A DNA stretch of 7,702 bases from DASUDX01 sp036275365 (GTDB lineage Bacteria > Pseudomonadota > Gammaproteobacteria > Nevskiales > Nevskiaceae): assembly GCA_036275365.1 (NCBI GenBank), contig DASUDX010000081.1, positions 1 through 7,702 of the forward strand, in the 5' to 3' direction. The position numbers and the translations under genes were made by a program. Within the stretch, counting starts at the first letter, position 1; every line of letters begins with the position of its first letter. The notes below the pieces were generated by a model. It saw nothing but the letters and a program-made list of their open reading frames with translations. It was not told the DNA's origin and ran no database searches. This document shows, in pieces, positions 1 to 6,308 of this stretch.

Positions 1-1300
1 GGCGCACGAAATCCACCTGCTGCCAGTTCTTCTCGAGCACGGTGAAACCGATCCGCTTGACCCGCAGCAGGCGGCCGATCACCTGACCGAAGGGGCCGAA
101 GCCGGCGATCACCACCGGGGTTTCCGGAACGTCGATCACATCGAAGGCCGGCGCTTCCTCCTCGCGGGCAAAGCGCGCCTGCAGACTGTAGAGCGGCGGC
201 GACAGAATCATCGACAGCGTCACCGCCATCACCAGCAGCTCCGACACGCCGCTGGCCAGTACCCCGACCCCGGCCGCGAGGGCAAACAGCACGAAGGCGA
301 ACTCCCCGCCTTGGGGCAGGGCAAAGGCCAGCGCCCGCGCCGAGTCCACCGGCTGGCCGGCAACCCGGCCGATGGCATAGAGCACCGCGCCCTTGACCAG
401 AAGCAGGCCCAGCACCAGCCCACCCACCACCAGCGGCTGCTCGGCCAGCAGGCCCAGATTGGCAGACATGCCCACAGCAATGAAGAACAGACCCAGCAGC
501 AGGCCCTTGAACGGCTCGATGTCCGCCTGCAGCTCGTGGCGATACTCCGAGTCGGCCAGCAGCACGCCGGCGAGGAAGGCGCCCAGCGACATCGACAGCC
601 CGACCCACTGCATGGCAAGTGCCGTCCCCAGCACCAGCAGCAGCGCAGCGGCGGTAAACACCTCGGCCACCTGGGTAGCGGCCAGCATCCGCAGCAGCGG
701 GCGCAGGGCATAGCGGCCGATCACTACCACGCCCACCAGGACCGCCACGGTGCGCAGCGCCGCCCACCAGCCGGGATCACCACTGGTCTGCGCCGCCTGC
801 AGGCCCAGCAGGGGCACTACCGCCAGCAGTGGAATCACCGAGAGATCCTGGAACAGCAGAATGGCAAAGGCGCCGCGGCCATGACGGGTGGTGAGCTCCT
901 TGCGCTCGCCCAGCATCTGCAGCACCAGCGCGGTCGAGGACATGGCCAGACCAAAACCCGCCACCACCGCCGCAGTGAAGGAAAGGCCCAGGGCCATGGC
1001 CGCGGCGCCCAGCAGCAGAGCACTGATCAGCACCTGCGCCCCGCCGAGCCCGAACACCGAGTGGCGCAGCCGCCACAGCCGCGAAGGCTGCAGCTCAAGG
1101 CCGATGACGAACAGCAGCAGCACTACCCCCAGCTCTGAAATGTGGAGGATGGCTTCGACGTCATCGATCAGCCCGAGTCCCCAAGGGCCGATGGCGATGC
1201 CCGCGGCGAGATAGCCGAGCACCGCGCCCAGCTTCAGCCAGCGGAACAGCGGAACGAACAGCACCGCGGCGGCGAGGAACAGGGCGAGCTGGGCCAGCAT
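1..1300 (-). CDS. Kef-type glutathione-regulated K+/H+ antiporter (CPA2), 3' end cut by window
   Basis: Inner-membrane monovalent cation:proton antiporter of the CPA2/Kef family, expected to extrude K+ in exchange for H+. I translated 433 codons from ATG at 1300; the frame is open to the left edge. Residues 1 to about 375 are a series of hydrophobic membrane segments with family landmarks: GLELQPSRLW near the N-terminus, FQDLSVIPLL in the middle, and HELQADIEPFKG from about residue 255, which matches the regulatory loop of KefC. From about residue 394 a cytoplasmic RCK/TrkA-N nucleotide-binding domain begins, with GFGPFGQ from residue 400. The rest of that domain lies outside the window. An in-frame stop sits at 1342-1340; ATG 1300 is the first ATG after it and gives a typical Kef N-terminus, although the Shine-Dalgarno is weak. 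A KefB/KefC-like protein is likely, but the exact paralogue cannot be named from the part visible. Confidence 0.93.
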   Translation of the reverse strand, partial: MLAQLALFLAAAVLFVPLFRWLKLGAVLGYLAAGIAIGPWGLGLIDDVEAILHISELGVVLLLFVIGLELQPSRLWRLRHSVFGLGGAQVLISALLLGAAAMALGLSFTAAVVAGFGLAMSSTALVLQMLGERKELTTRHGRGAFAILLFQDLSVIPLLAVVPLLGLQAAQTSGDPGWWAALRTVAVLVGVVVIGRYALRPLLRMLAATQVAEVFTAAALLLVLGTALAMQWVGLSMSLGAFLAGVLLADSEYRHELQADIEPFKGLLLGLFFIAVGMSANLGLLAEQPLVVGGLVLGLLLVKGAVLYAIGRVAGQPVDSARALAFALPQGGEFAFVLFALAAGVGVLASGVSELLVMAVTLSMILSPPLYSLQARFAREEEAPAFDVIDVPETPVVIAGFGPFGQVIGRLLRVKRIGFTVLEKNWQQVDFVR

Positions 1301-1470
1301 GGCGAATCCCGAAAGGCGCTGTGACGATCTTGCCGACAATCAGGGGGAGCTGTTGGATTTATCAAAAATCTGTTTTTAAATAAGCACTTGGAGCAACAAC
1401 TTGCAATGGTTTCAAACTTGTTCTTAACTATCGACACTTCTTTTCATCTAAAACGCTTGCACACAGACGG
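1301..1470. promoter_or_regulatory. AT-rich divergent promoter region between kef-like gene and abiEi-like gene
   Basis: This 170-base stretch contains no gene and is much richer in A and T than its surroundings, especially about 1350-1460. A possible promoter for the rightward gene is TTGCAA (1401-1406), a 17-base spacer, then TTAACT (1424-1429); the matches to sigma-70 consensus are only moderate. TTGCAA is its own reverse complement, so it could also serve as a -35 for the leftward kef-like gene with TATTTA (1382-1377) as -10 after 18 bases. The positions of both promoters are inference. No clear Shine-Dalgarno precedes ATG 1471. Confidence 0.45.
1395..1422. promoter_or_regulatory. Imperfect inverted repeat, candidate operator
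   Basis: AACAACTT (1395-1402) and AACTTGTT (1415-1422) form an inverted repeat with one mismatch in eight and arm centres 20 bases apart, about two helical turns. It overlaps the -35 element and spacer of the proposed rightward promoter. ACTTG also recurs directly at 1386, 1399 and 1416. AbiEi-family proteins are known to repress their own promoter through inverted repeats, so this is a candidate autoregulatory site. In AT-rich DNA such short repeats also occur by chance. Confidence 0.25.
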
Positions 1471-2094
1471 ATGCTGGGCCACCCCGCCACCGACGAACCG
1501 AGCAAGGCCGATCGCATCGTCGAGCTGGCCGGCAAGCTGGGTGTGCTGCGCCCCAAGGATCTGGCCAAGGAAGGCATCCAGGCCGAGTATCTGCGCCGGG
1601 TCTGCGACAAGGGTCTGATCAAGAAGGTGGGGCGCGGCAGCTATGTGCTGGCCGACAAGGAGGTCAACCCCCATCTCTCGCTGGCGGTGGTCGGCCGCGC
1701 GGTCCCCAACGGGGTGATCTGCCTGCAGTCGGCCCTCGCCTTCCACGGGCTGGGCGAATCCCGCGAGGACGAGGTGTTCGTCGCCATCGAGCGGCGCGCG
1801 GCGCGCCCGCGGCTGGACTTCCCCGAGGTGAAGGTGGCCCGCCTGGGCGGCCCGGCGTTTACCGAGGGGGTCGAGCGCCACACCCTGGAGGGGGTGAAGG
1901 TGCGCATCTACGGCCTGGAGAAAACCCTCGCCGACCTCTTCAAGTTCCGCAACAAGATCGGCCCGCACATCGCGGTCGATGCCCTGCGCGCGGCCTTCTC
2001 CGCCCGCAAGGTGAAAAAGGACAAGCTCTGGCACTACGCCCGCCTGTGCCGGGTGGAGCGGGTGATGAAGCCCTACGTGGACGCCCTGGCGTGA
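1471..2094 (+). CDS. AbiEi-family winged-helix antitoxin/transcriptional regulator, no AbiEii partner
   Basis: A 207-residue protein with the two-part architecture of AbiEi antitoxins (type IV toxin-antitoxin systems). The N-terminal winged helix spans about residues 10-62 (DRIVELAGKLGVLRPKDLA, wing at KKVGRGSYVLAD). The C-terminal domain spans about 80-205 and carries the family segment YGLEKTLADLFKFRNKIG at 148-164. Known AbiEi proteins bind and repress their own promoter and counteract the nucleotidyltransferase toxin AbiEii. Here no nucleotidyltransferase follows. Instead the stop codon overlaps the GTG start of pldA (GTGA, 2091-2094), so the two are probably co-translated. ATG 1471 is the only plausible start: the frame lacks another start just upstream and the helix-turn-helix begins soon after. 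No good Shine-Dalgarno is visible, so poor or leaderless initiation is possible. Family assignment is good; a functional role as antitoxin is uncertain because the toxin is missing. Confidence 0.85.
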   Translation: MLGHPATDEPSKADRIVELAGKLGVLRPKDLAKEGIQAEYLRRVCDKGLIKKVGRGSYVLADKEVNPHLSLAVVGRAVPNGVICLQSALAFHGLGESREDEVFVAIERRAARPRLDFPEVKVARLGGPAFTEGVERHTLEGVKVRIYGLEKTLADLFKFRNKIGPHIAVDALRAAFSARKVKKDKLWHYARLCRVERVMKPYVDALA

Positions 2095-3008
2095 GGGCGG
2101 CCGGGTGGCTGGTGGCCCTGGCCCTGCTGGCGAGTCCGACGGCCCGGGCCGAGGGCTGGCGCGACGCCCTGGCCGACTGGTGGGACCGTCGCGACTGCGT
2201 CGATCCGCCGGCCACCGGCGGCGCCGAGGAGGCGCTGCCGCGGGCCCGGCGCGGGGTGTTCGACAACTTCGAGCGCGACCCTTCCGAGATCCGCATCTTC
2301 AACGAAGCCTGCGGGCTGTCCTCGCACAAGCCGATGTATCTGCTGCTGCACAGCTACAGCCCGGACTACGATGGCCGCGAGTCCGAGGTGCTGTTCGGGG
2401 TCAGCCTCAAGCAGCGGGTGCTCGACTACCCGATTTACCTCGCCTACACCCAGCGCTCCTTCTTCCAGGTGCATAACGAGCCGCGCTCGCGGCCCTTCCG
2501 CACCAGCGACTACAACCCGGAAGCCTATTACCGCTGGGCACCGGGCCGTCTGCCGCTGGCCGGCTGGGGGCTCGACCTCGGCGCCGAGCACGAGTCCAAC
2601 GGCGAGGACCTGCCGCTGTCCCGCTCCTGGAACCGCCTGTATCTGCAAGGCTTCCGTGGCTTCGGCCGCAAGCAGGCGGTGTCAGTGAAGCTCTGGTACC
2701 GCTTCCCCGAGGAGCGACGCGACTCCCCCACCGACCCCACTGGCGACGACAACCCGGACATCGAGGACTTCCTCGGCTACGGCGAGCTGCGCTGGTGGCG
2801 GCTGACCGGCAGCCTCGGTCAGCTGGAAGCCCTGCTGCGCGGCAACCCGGCCACCGGCCACGGCGCGGTCCAGCTGCAGTTCACCCAGCCGCTGCCGAAG
2901 AGCGCGGTCTACTTCATGGGCTATGTCTGGCACGGCTATGGCGAGAGCCTGCTCGACTACGACCGCGCGATCACCCGCATCGGCATCGGCTTCGCCTTCG
3001 CCCGCTGA
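2091..3008 (+). CDS. pldA: Outer-membrane phospholipase A (OMPLA)
   Basis: Outer-membrane beta-barrel phospholipase, which hydrolyses acyl chains of phospholipids that have reached the outer leaflet and requires Ca2+ and dimerisation. Length is 305 residues from GTG 2091. That start gives a clean Sec signal peptide (residues 1-20, MRAAGWLVALALLASPTARA, cleavage before EGW); an upstream in-frame ATG at 2046 would bury it and overlap the previous gene by 49 bases. The catalytic triad is intact: HESNG gives His167 and Ser169, and SRSWNR gives Asn181. The spacing is the same as His142, Ser144 and Asn156 in E. coli PldA, and Ser177 aligns with the Ca2+-binding Ser152. Other family marks are DDNPDIEDFLGYGEL, NPATGHGA and the C-terminal GYGESLLDYDRAITRIGIGF. 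The protein ends in Arg, whereas many outer-membrane proteins end in Phe. The start overlaps the stop of the AbiEi-like gene by GTGA. Its stop is one base from that of convergent msrA. Confidence 0.95.
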   Translation: MRAAGWLVALALLASPTARAEGWRDALADWWDRRDCVDPPATGGAEEALPRARRGVFDNFERDPSEIRIFNEACGLSSHKPMYLLLHSYSPDYDGRESEVLFGVSLKQRVLDYPIYLAYTQRSFFQVHNEPRSRPFRTSDYNPEAYYRWAPGRLPLAGWGLDLGAEHESNGEDLPLSRSWNRLYLQGFRGFGRKQAVSVKLWYRFPEERRDSPTDPTGDDNPDIEDFLGYGELRWWRLTGSLGQLEALLRGNPATGHGAVQLQFTQPLPKSAVYFMGYVWHGYGESLLDYDRAITRIGIGFAFAR

Positions 3009-3009
3009 T

Positions 3010-3591
3010 TCAGTTCTTCGCCGTCGCCCAGATCCGCTTGAGCGCCGCATCGCGACCGCAGCCGCGCCGGTAGTACTGATAGCGCAGCGGGTTTTCCTGG
3101 TAGTAGTTCTGGTGATAGGCCTCGGCCAGCCAGAAGCGGCCGGCCGGGGTGATCTCGGTGACGATCTGGCGTGGCCGGAAGCGCTCGGCCAGCTGCGCCT
3201 TGCTGGCCTGCGCGGCCTTCATCTGCGCCTCGTCGAGGGGAAAGATCCCGGCCCGGTACTGGCTGCCCTTGTCGCAGAACTGGCCGGCGGCATCGAAGGG
3301 ATCGACATTGCGCCAGAAGTGCTCGAGCAGCTGCTCGTAGCTCACCCGCGCCGGGTCGTAGCGCACCTCCACCGCCTCGGTGTGGCCGGTCAGTCCGGTA
3401 TTGGACTGCTCGTAGGTCGGGTTCTCGGTATGGCCGCCGGTGTAGCCGGAGACCGCCTCGATCACCCCGGGCAGCTTCTCGAAATCCGCCTCCACGCACC
3501 AGAAGCAGCCGGCGGCGAAGATCGCCCGCGCCGGCTCGGCCGCGCCGAGCGAGGGGCTGACCAGCAGCAGGGCCAGCAGCCAGCGGATCAC
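3010..3591 (-). CDS. msrA: Peptide-methionine (S)-S-oxide reductase MsrA, with signal peptide
   Basis: Reduces the S epimer of methionine sulfoxide in oxidised proteins. The 193-residue protein has the catalytic motif GCFWC with Cys29 as nucleophile. It also has the family blocks YTGGHTENPTYEQ, GHTEAVEV, FWRNVDPFDAAGQFCDKGSQYR and YHQNYYQENP. Cys178 near the C-terminus (RRGCGRD) is a likely resolving cysteine. I chose GTG 3591 because it overlaps the msrB stop by GTGA and gives a Sec-type leader (MIRWLLALLLVSPSLGAAEPARA) directly before the catalytic domain. The longer open frame reaching 4107 merely runs antisense-free through msrB in another frame and is not a real extension. The leader implies a periplasmic enzyme, unlike the cytoplasmic MsrA of E. 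coli. No strong Shine-Dalgarno is visible, consistent with translational coupling to msrB. The gene is convergent with pldA. Confidence 0.95.
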   Translation of the reverse strand: MIRWLLALLLVSPSLGAAEPARAIFAAGCFWCVEADFEKLPGVIEAVSGYTGGHTENPTYEQSNTGLTGHTEAVEVRYDPARVSYEQLLEHFWRNVDPFDAAGQFCDKGSQYRAGIFPLDEAQMKAAQASKAQLAERFRPRQIVTEITPAGRFWLAEAYHQNYYQENPLRYQYYRRGCGRDAALKRIWATAKN

Positions 3592-4079
3592 GAGCGCAGC
3601 ACCGGCAGCGGCTCGCCACGCGGCACGAAGCGCAGGGCCAGGCCGTTGTTGCAGTAGCGCAGGCCGGTGGGCGGCGGGCCGTCCTCGAACACATGGCCCT
3701 GATGGCCCTGGCAGCGCTTGCAGTGGTACTCGGTGCGGACCATGAAGAAGCTGCGGTCGGTCTGGGTGCCGAGCGCCTCCGGCAGCGGCTGCCAGAAGCT
3801 CGGCCAGCCGGTGCCGGACTCGTACTTGGTCGAACTGTCGAACAGCGGCAGGAAGCATCCGGCACAGCAGTAGGTGCCGTCGCGCTTTTCCTTGTTGAGG
3901 GCGCTGGTGCCGGCGCGCTCGGTGCCGTGGTCGCGCAGGATGCGGTACTGCTCGGGGCTGAGCAGGGTCTTCCACTCGGCCGGGGTCTTGGCCAGCGCCG
4001 GCGGGGCGGCGGCCTCGGCACCCAGCGCAGCGGCACCGCTGCTGCCAATCAGACCCTGGAGGAAGTTGCGGCGTGTCAT
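3588..4079 (-). CDS. msrB: Peptide-methionine (R)-S-oxide reductase MsrB, Tat-exported
   Basis: Reduces the R epimer of methionine sulfoxide. The 163-residue protein starts with a twin-arginine signal (MTRRNFLQGLIG, then an Ala/Gly-rich stretch to about residue 30), so export of the folded, zinc-loaded enzyme to the periplasm by Tat is expected. The MsrB domain spans about 32-155. Zinc ligands are Cys72/Cys75 (CAGC) and Cys120/Cys123 (CKRC); the SGTGWPSF motif is at 88-95; the catalytic Cys143 lies in RYCNNGLALRF. ATG 4079 has a good Shine-Dalgarno, GGAG (4089-4086), six bases upstream. Its TGA overlaps the msrA GTG start. uup lies 130 bases upstream on the same strand, but the gap makes co-transcription uncertain. 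Confidence 0.95.
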   Translation of the reverse strand: MTRRNFLQGLIGSSGAAALGAEAAAPPALAKTPAEWKTLLSPEQYRILRDHGTERAGTSALNKEKRDGTYCCAGCFLPLFDSSTKYESGTGWPSFWQPLPEALGTQTDRSFFMVRTEYHCKRCQGHQGHVFEDGPPPTGLRYCNNGLALRFVPRGEPLPVLRS

Positions 4080-4209
4080 CGGTGACTCCGGTAGGCGCCC
4101 CGTTCAAACGAGGCGAGTCGTAGACGCCAGTCTGCCGCAGCGGTTCCCCGCCGCGGCGCGGCGATTCGCGGTGGCGCGCCGGCGCCGGTTCGACTGCAGC
4201 GGGACAGCC
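4080..4209 (-). promoter_or_regulatory. Intergenic gap between uup and msrB with GC-rich inverted repeats
   Basis: This 130-base gap holds the msrB ribosome binding site (4086-4089) and probably its promoter, although I find no convincing -35/-10 pair. Between about 4149 and 4190 there are self-complementary GC-rich motifs: CGCCGCGGCG (4149-4158), and a possible stem of CGCCGCG (4149-4155) with CGCGGTG (4167-4173). These could terminate or attenuate the uup transcript, but no run of T follows, so a factor-independent terminator is not supported. Confidence 0.3.
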
Positions 4210-6093
4210 TCAGCGCCGCGCCTCCAGCAATTCCCAGCGGGACAGGGCCAGATCAAGCGCCTGCTGGGCGGCCTCGGCCTCGGCGCGCAGGCGCCCTGCA
4301 TAAGTCTTATCGGCATAGACCGCCGGATCGGACAGGCGCTGGGCCAGCCCCGCCAGCTGGGCTTCCAGGGCATCGATGCGCGCGGGCAGCTCATCGAGCT
4401 CCTTGCGTTCCTTGCCGCTCAGCCCGGGGCCGGCTGCCGGCCGCGGGGCACTGGCCCCTGCCGGGGTCTCCGGGCGCCCGGCGGCGGTGGCCGGCACCGC
4501 GGGGCGGTCGCGCGCCACCGGGGCCTGGCGCAGCCAGTCGCTGTAACCGCCCACATAGTCCCCCACCCGCCCCTCGCCCTCGAAGACGAAGCTGCGGCTG
4601 ACCACATTGTCGAGAAAGGCCCGGTCATGGCTCACCAGCAGCACGGTGCCGCTGTAGTCGATCAGCAGCTCCTCGAGCAGCTCGAGAGTCTCCACATCCA
4701 GATCGTTGGTGGGTTCGTCCAGCACCAGCAGATTGGACGGCCGGGCGAACAGGCGCGCCAGCAGCAGGCGGTTGCGCTCGCCACCGGAGAGGCTGCGCAC
4801 CGGTGAGCGGGCCCGGTCCGGGGTGAACAGGAAGTCCTGCAGATAACCCATCACATGCTTGCGCTGCCCGCCAACCTCGACGGTGTCCTTGCCCTCGCCG
4901 AGGTTGTCGACCACCGAGCGGTTCTCGTCGAGGCCGCCGCGCAGCTGGTCGAAGAAGGCGATCTGCAGATTGCTGCCCTCGATCACCTCGCCGCTGGTCG
5001 GTGCCAGCTGCCCCAGCAGCAGGCGGATCAGAGTGGTCTTGCCGACGCCGTTGGGGCCGATCAGACCGATCTTGTCGCCGCGCTGCACGGTGGCGGTGAA
5101 GCGCCGCACCAGGGTGCGACCGCCGACGGCGTAGTGCAGATCGCGCACCTCCACCACCCGCTTGCCGCTGCGCTCACCCTCGGCGATCTGCATGCTGGCC
5201 TTGCCCAGGGCGTTGCGGCGCTCGGCGAACTCGCGGCGCATCTGCTTGAGACGCTCCACCCGTCCCTGGTTGCGGGTGCGCCGGGCCTCGATGCCCTTGC
5301 GGATCCACACCTCCTCCTGGGCCAGGCGCTTGTCGAACAGCGCGTTCTCCTGCGCCTCGGCATGGGCGCGCTCGGCCTTGCGGCGCAGGTAGTTGTCGTA
5401 ATCCCCGGGCCAGCTGGTGAGCCAGCCGCGATCCAGCTCGAGGATGCGGGTGGCCACCGCGCGCAGAAAGGCGCGGTCGTGGGTGACGAACACCACGGCG
5501 ATGTTCAGGCTGCGCAGAAAGCCTTCCAGCCACTGGATCGAGCTGATGTCGAGGTGGTTGGTGGGCTCGTCAAGCAGCAGCAGATCGGGGGCGCCGACCA
5601 GGGCCTGGGCCAGCAGCACGCGACGCTTGAGACCGCCGGAGAGCTGCTCGAAGCGGGCGCTGCCGTCGAGCTCCAGGCGGGAGAGCGTTTCCGCCACCCG
5701 GGCATCGAGGCTCCAGCCATCCTCGGCGTCCAGCCGGGTCTGCAGCCGGCCCAGCTCGTCGAGGCGCTCGGGGGCGGTCTCGATCAGGGCGTGATAGCGC
5801 GCCAGCACCGCGCCGAGGCTGCCCAGCCCGCGGGCGACGATCTCGAACACCGGCCCGGCCAGGTCGTCCGGCACATCCTGGACCATGCGCGCCACCTTGA
5901 GACCCGGGTCATGCACCACCCGGCCCTCTTCCGGCGCCAGACTGCCGTCGAGCAGCCGCAGCAGGGTCGATTTCCCGGCGCCGTTGCGGCCGACCAGACA
6001 GACCCGCTCGCCGGGCTCGATGCTCAGATCGGCCTGGTCGAGCAGGACGGTGGAACCCAGCCGCAGGCTGGCGGCACGCAGGGCAATCAGCAT
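4210..6093 (-). CDS. uup: ABC-F family ATPase Uup
   Basis: A soluble twin-ATPase of the ABC-F class (627 residues; E. coli Uup is of similar length). Such proteins act on the ribosome near the E-site, and Uup is also linked to genome stability. It has no membrane segments. The first ATPase has Walker A GRNGAGKS (35-42), signature LSGGLKRR from about 151, and Walker B LLLLDEPTNHLD. A charged linker (RKAERAHAEAQENALFDKRLAQEE and following) is the arm that contacts P-site tRNA in ABC-F proteins. The second ATPase has Walker A GPNGVGKT from 346, signature LSGGERNR from 435, and LLVLDEPTNDLD. A low-complexity Ala/Pro-rich linker leads to a C-terminal coiled coil (about 560-627, beginning SGKERKELDELPARIDALEA), the DNA-binding tail that distinguishes Uup from EttA. 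ATG 6093 gives the standard Uup N-terminus; the in-frame GTG at 6129 would add 12 unlikely residues. The Shine-Dalgarno is weak. Confidence 0.95.
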   Translation of the reverse strand: MLIALRAASLRLGSTVLLDQADLSIEPGERVCLVGRNGAGKSTLLRLLDGSLAPEEGRVVHDPGLKVARMVQDVPDDLAGPVFEIVARGLGSLGAVLARYHALIETAPERLDELGRLQTRLDAEDGWSLDARVAETLSRLELDGSARFEQLSGGLKRRVLLAQALVGAPDLLLLDEPTNHLDISSIQWLEGFLRSLNIAVVFVTHDRAFLRAVATRILELDRGWLTSWPGDYDNYLRRKAERAHAEAQENALFDKRLAQEEVWIRKGIEARRTRNQGRVERLKQMRREFAERRNALGKASMQIAEGERSGKRVVEVRDLHYAVGGRTLVRRFTATVQRGDKIGLIGPNGVGKTTLIRLLLGQLAPTSGEVIEGSNLQIAFFDQLRGGLDENRSVVDNLGEGKDTVEVGGQRKHVMGYLQDFLFTPDRARSPVRSLSGGERNRLLLARLFARPSNLLVLDEPTNDLDVETLELLEELLIDYSGTVLLVSHDRAFLDNVVSRSFVFEGEGRVGDYVGGYSDWLRQAPVARDRPAVPATAAGRPETPAGASAPRPAAGPGLSGKERKELDELPARIDALEAQLAGLAQRLSDPAVYADKTYAGRLRAEAEAAQQALDLALSRWELLEARR

Positions 6094-6172
6094 CGGACAG
6101 GCCGGAACACGGGGCGAACGGGCGCGCACTGTAGCGGTTCGGCCGCCGCGCGCGGAGTAAACTGGCGCGGTT
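6094..6172. promoter_or_regulatory. Divergent intergenic region between uup and tRNA-Thr
   Basis: Seventy-nine bases must hold the start signals for both the leftward uup and the rightward tRNA. For the tRNA, TAAACT (6158-6163) is a fair -10, and the GC-rich stretch after it (GGCGCGG) resembles the discriminator of stable-RNA promoters under stringent control. It lies close to the mature 5' end at 6173, and no good -35 sits at the right distance. For uup, TACAGT (6133-6128) is a possible -10. Both assignments are weak. Confidence 0.35.
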
Positions 6173-6248
6173 GCCGACGTAGCTCAGCTGGTAGAGCACT
6201 CGCCTTGTAAGCGAGCGGTCGCGAGTTCGAATCCCGCCGTCGGCACCA
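6173..6248 (+). tRNA. tRNA-Thr (anticodon UGU)
   Basis: A 76-base tRNA with encoded CCA. The acceptor stem is GCCGACG with CGTCGGC. The D-arm contains AGCTCAGCTGGTAGAGC. The anticodon stem CTCGC/GCGAG encloses the loop CTTGTAA with anticodon TGT, which reads ACA and wobble Thr codons. The variable loop is five bases (CGGTC). The T-arm is GCGAG-TTCGAAT-CCCGC with an A-C mismatch at the fourth pair. As I recall it, the E. coli tRNA-Thr(UGU) has the same mismatch, so it does not indicate a pseudogene. No integrase or duplicated 3' end follows, so it is not visibly used as an integration site here. Confidence 0.97.
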
Positions 6249-6268
6249 GTGGCGCGGGAACGCGGATT

Positions 6269-6294
6269 GCACGGGTTGCAGACCCGCCCCGTGC
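6269..6294 (+). promoter_or_regulatory. Hairpin between tRNA-Thr and diguanylate cyclase gene
   Basis: GCACGGG (6269-6275) pairs with CCCGTGC (6288-6294). A competing shorter stem, CGGGT (6272-6276) with ACCCG (6282-6286), shares bases with it, so the two cannot form together. It lies 20 bases after the tRNA and 14 bases before ATG 6309. It may be a processing or partial termination signal for the tRNA transcript or part of the leader of the next gene. No T-run follows. Confidence 0.35.
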
Positions 6295-6308
6295 CCTGGA
6301 CAGCTGCC

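Noticed and set aside
311..1138. Plus-strand open frame (275 residues) in the kef-like region
   Set aside because: Antisense to a Kef antiporter with clear membrane segments and an RCK motif; the frame is Gln/His/Arg-rich shadow sequence.
1388..1618. Small plus-strand frame beginning MEQQLAMVS in the AT-rich gap
   Set aside because: It overlaps the AbiEi-like gene in another frame for most of its length and has no recognisable features.
3010..4107. 365-residue form of MsrA beginning upstream of msrB
   Set aside because: The N-terminal half is an out-of-frame reading of msrB. MsrA homology and the signal peptide begin at GTG 3591.
4855..6210. Long plus-strand open frame opposite uup (451 residues)
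   Set aside because: It is antisense to a well-supported ABC-F gene, is rich in Gln, Ala, His and Leu as expected of a GC-rich shadow frame, and has no recognisable domain.
6249..6308. Upstream GTG start for the diguanylate cyclase at 6249
   Set aside because: It would begin on the base after the tRNA CCA end, leaving no ribosome binding site outside the tRNA; ATG 6309 is preferred.
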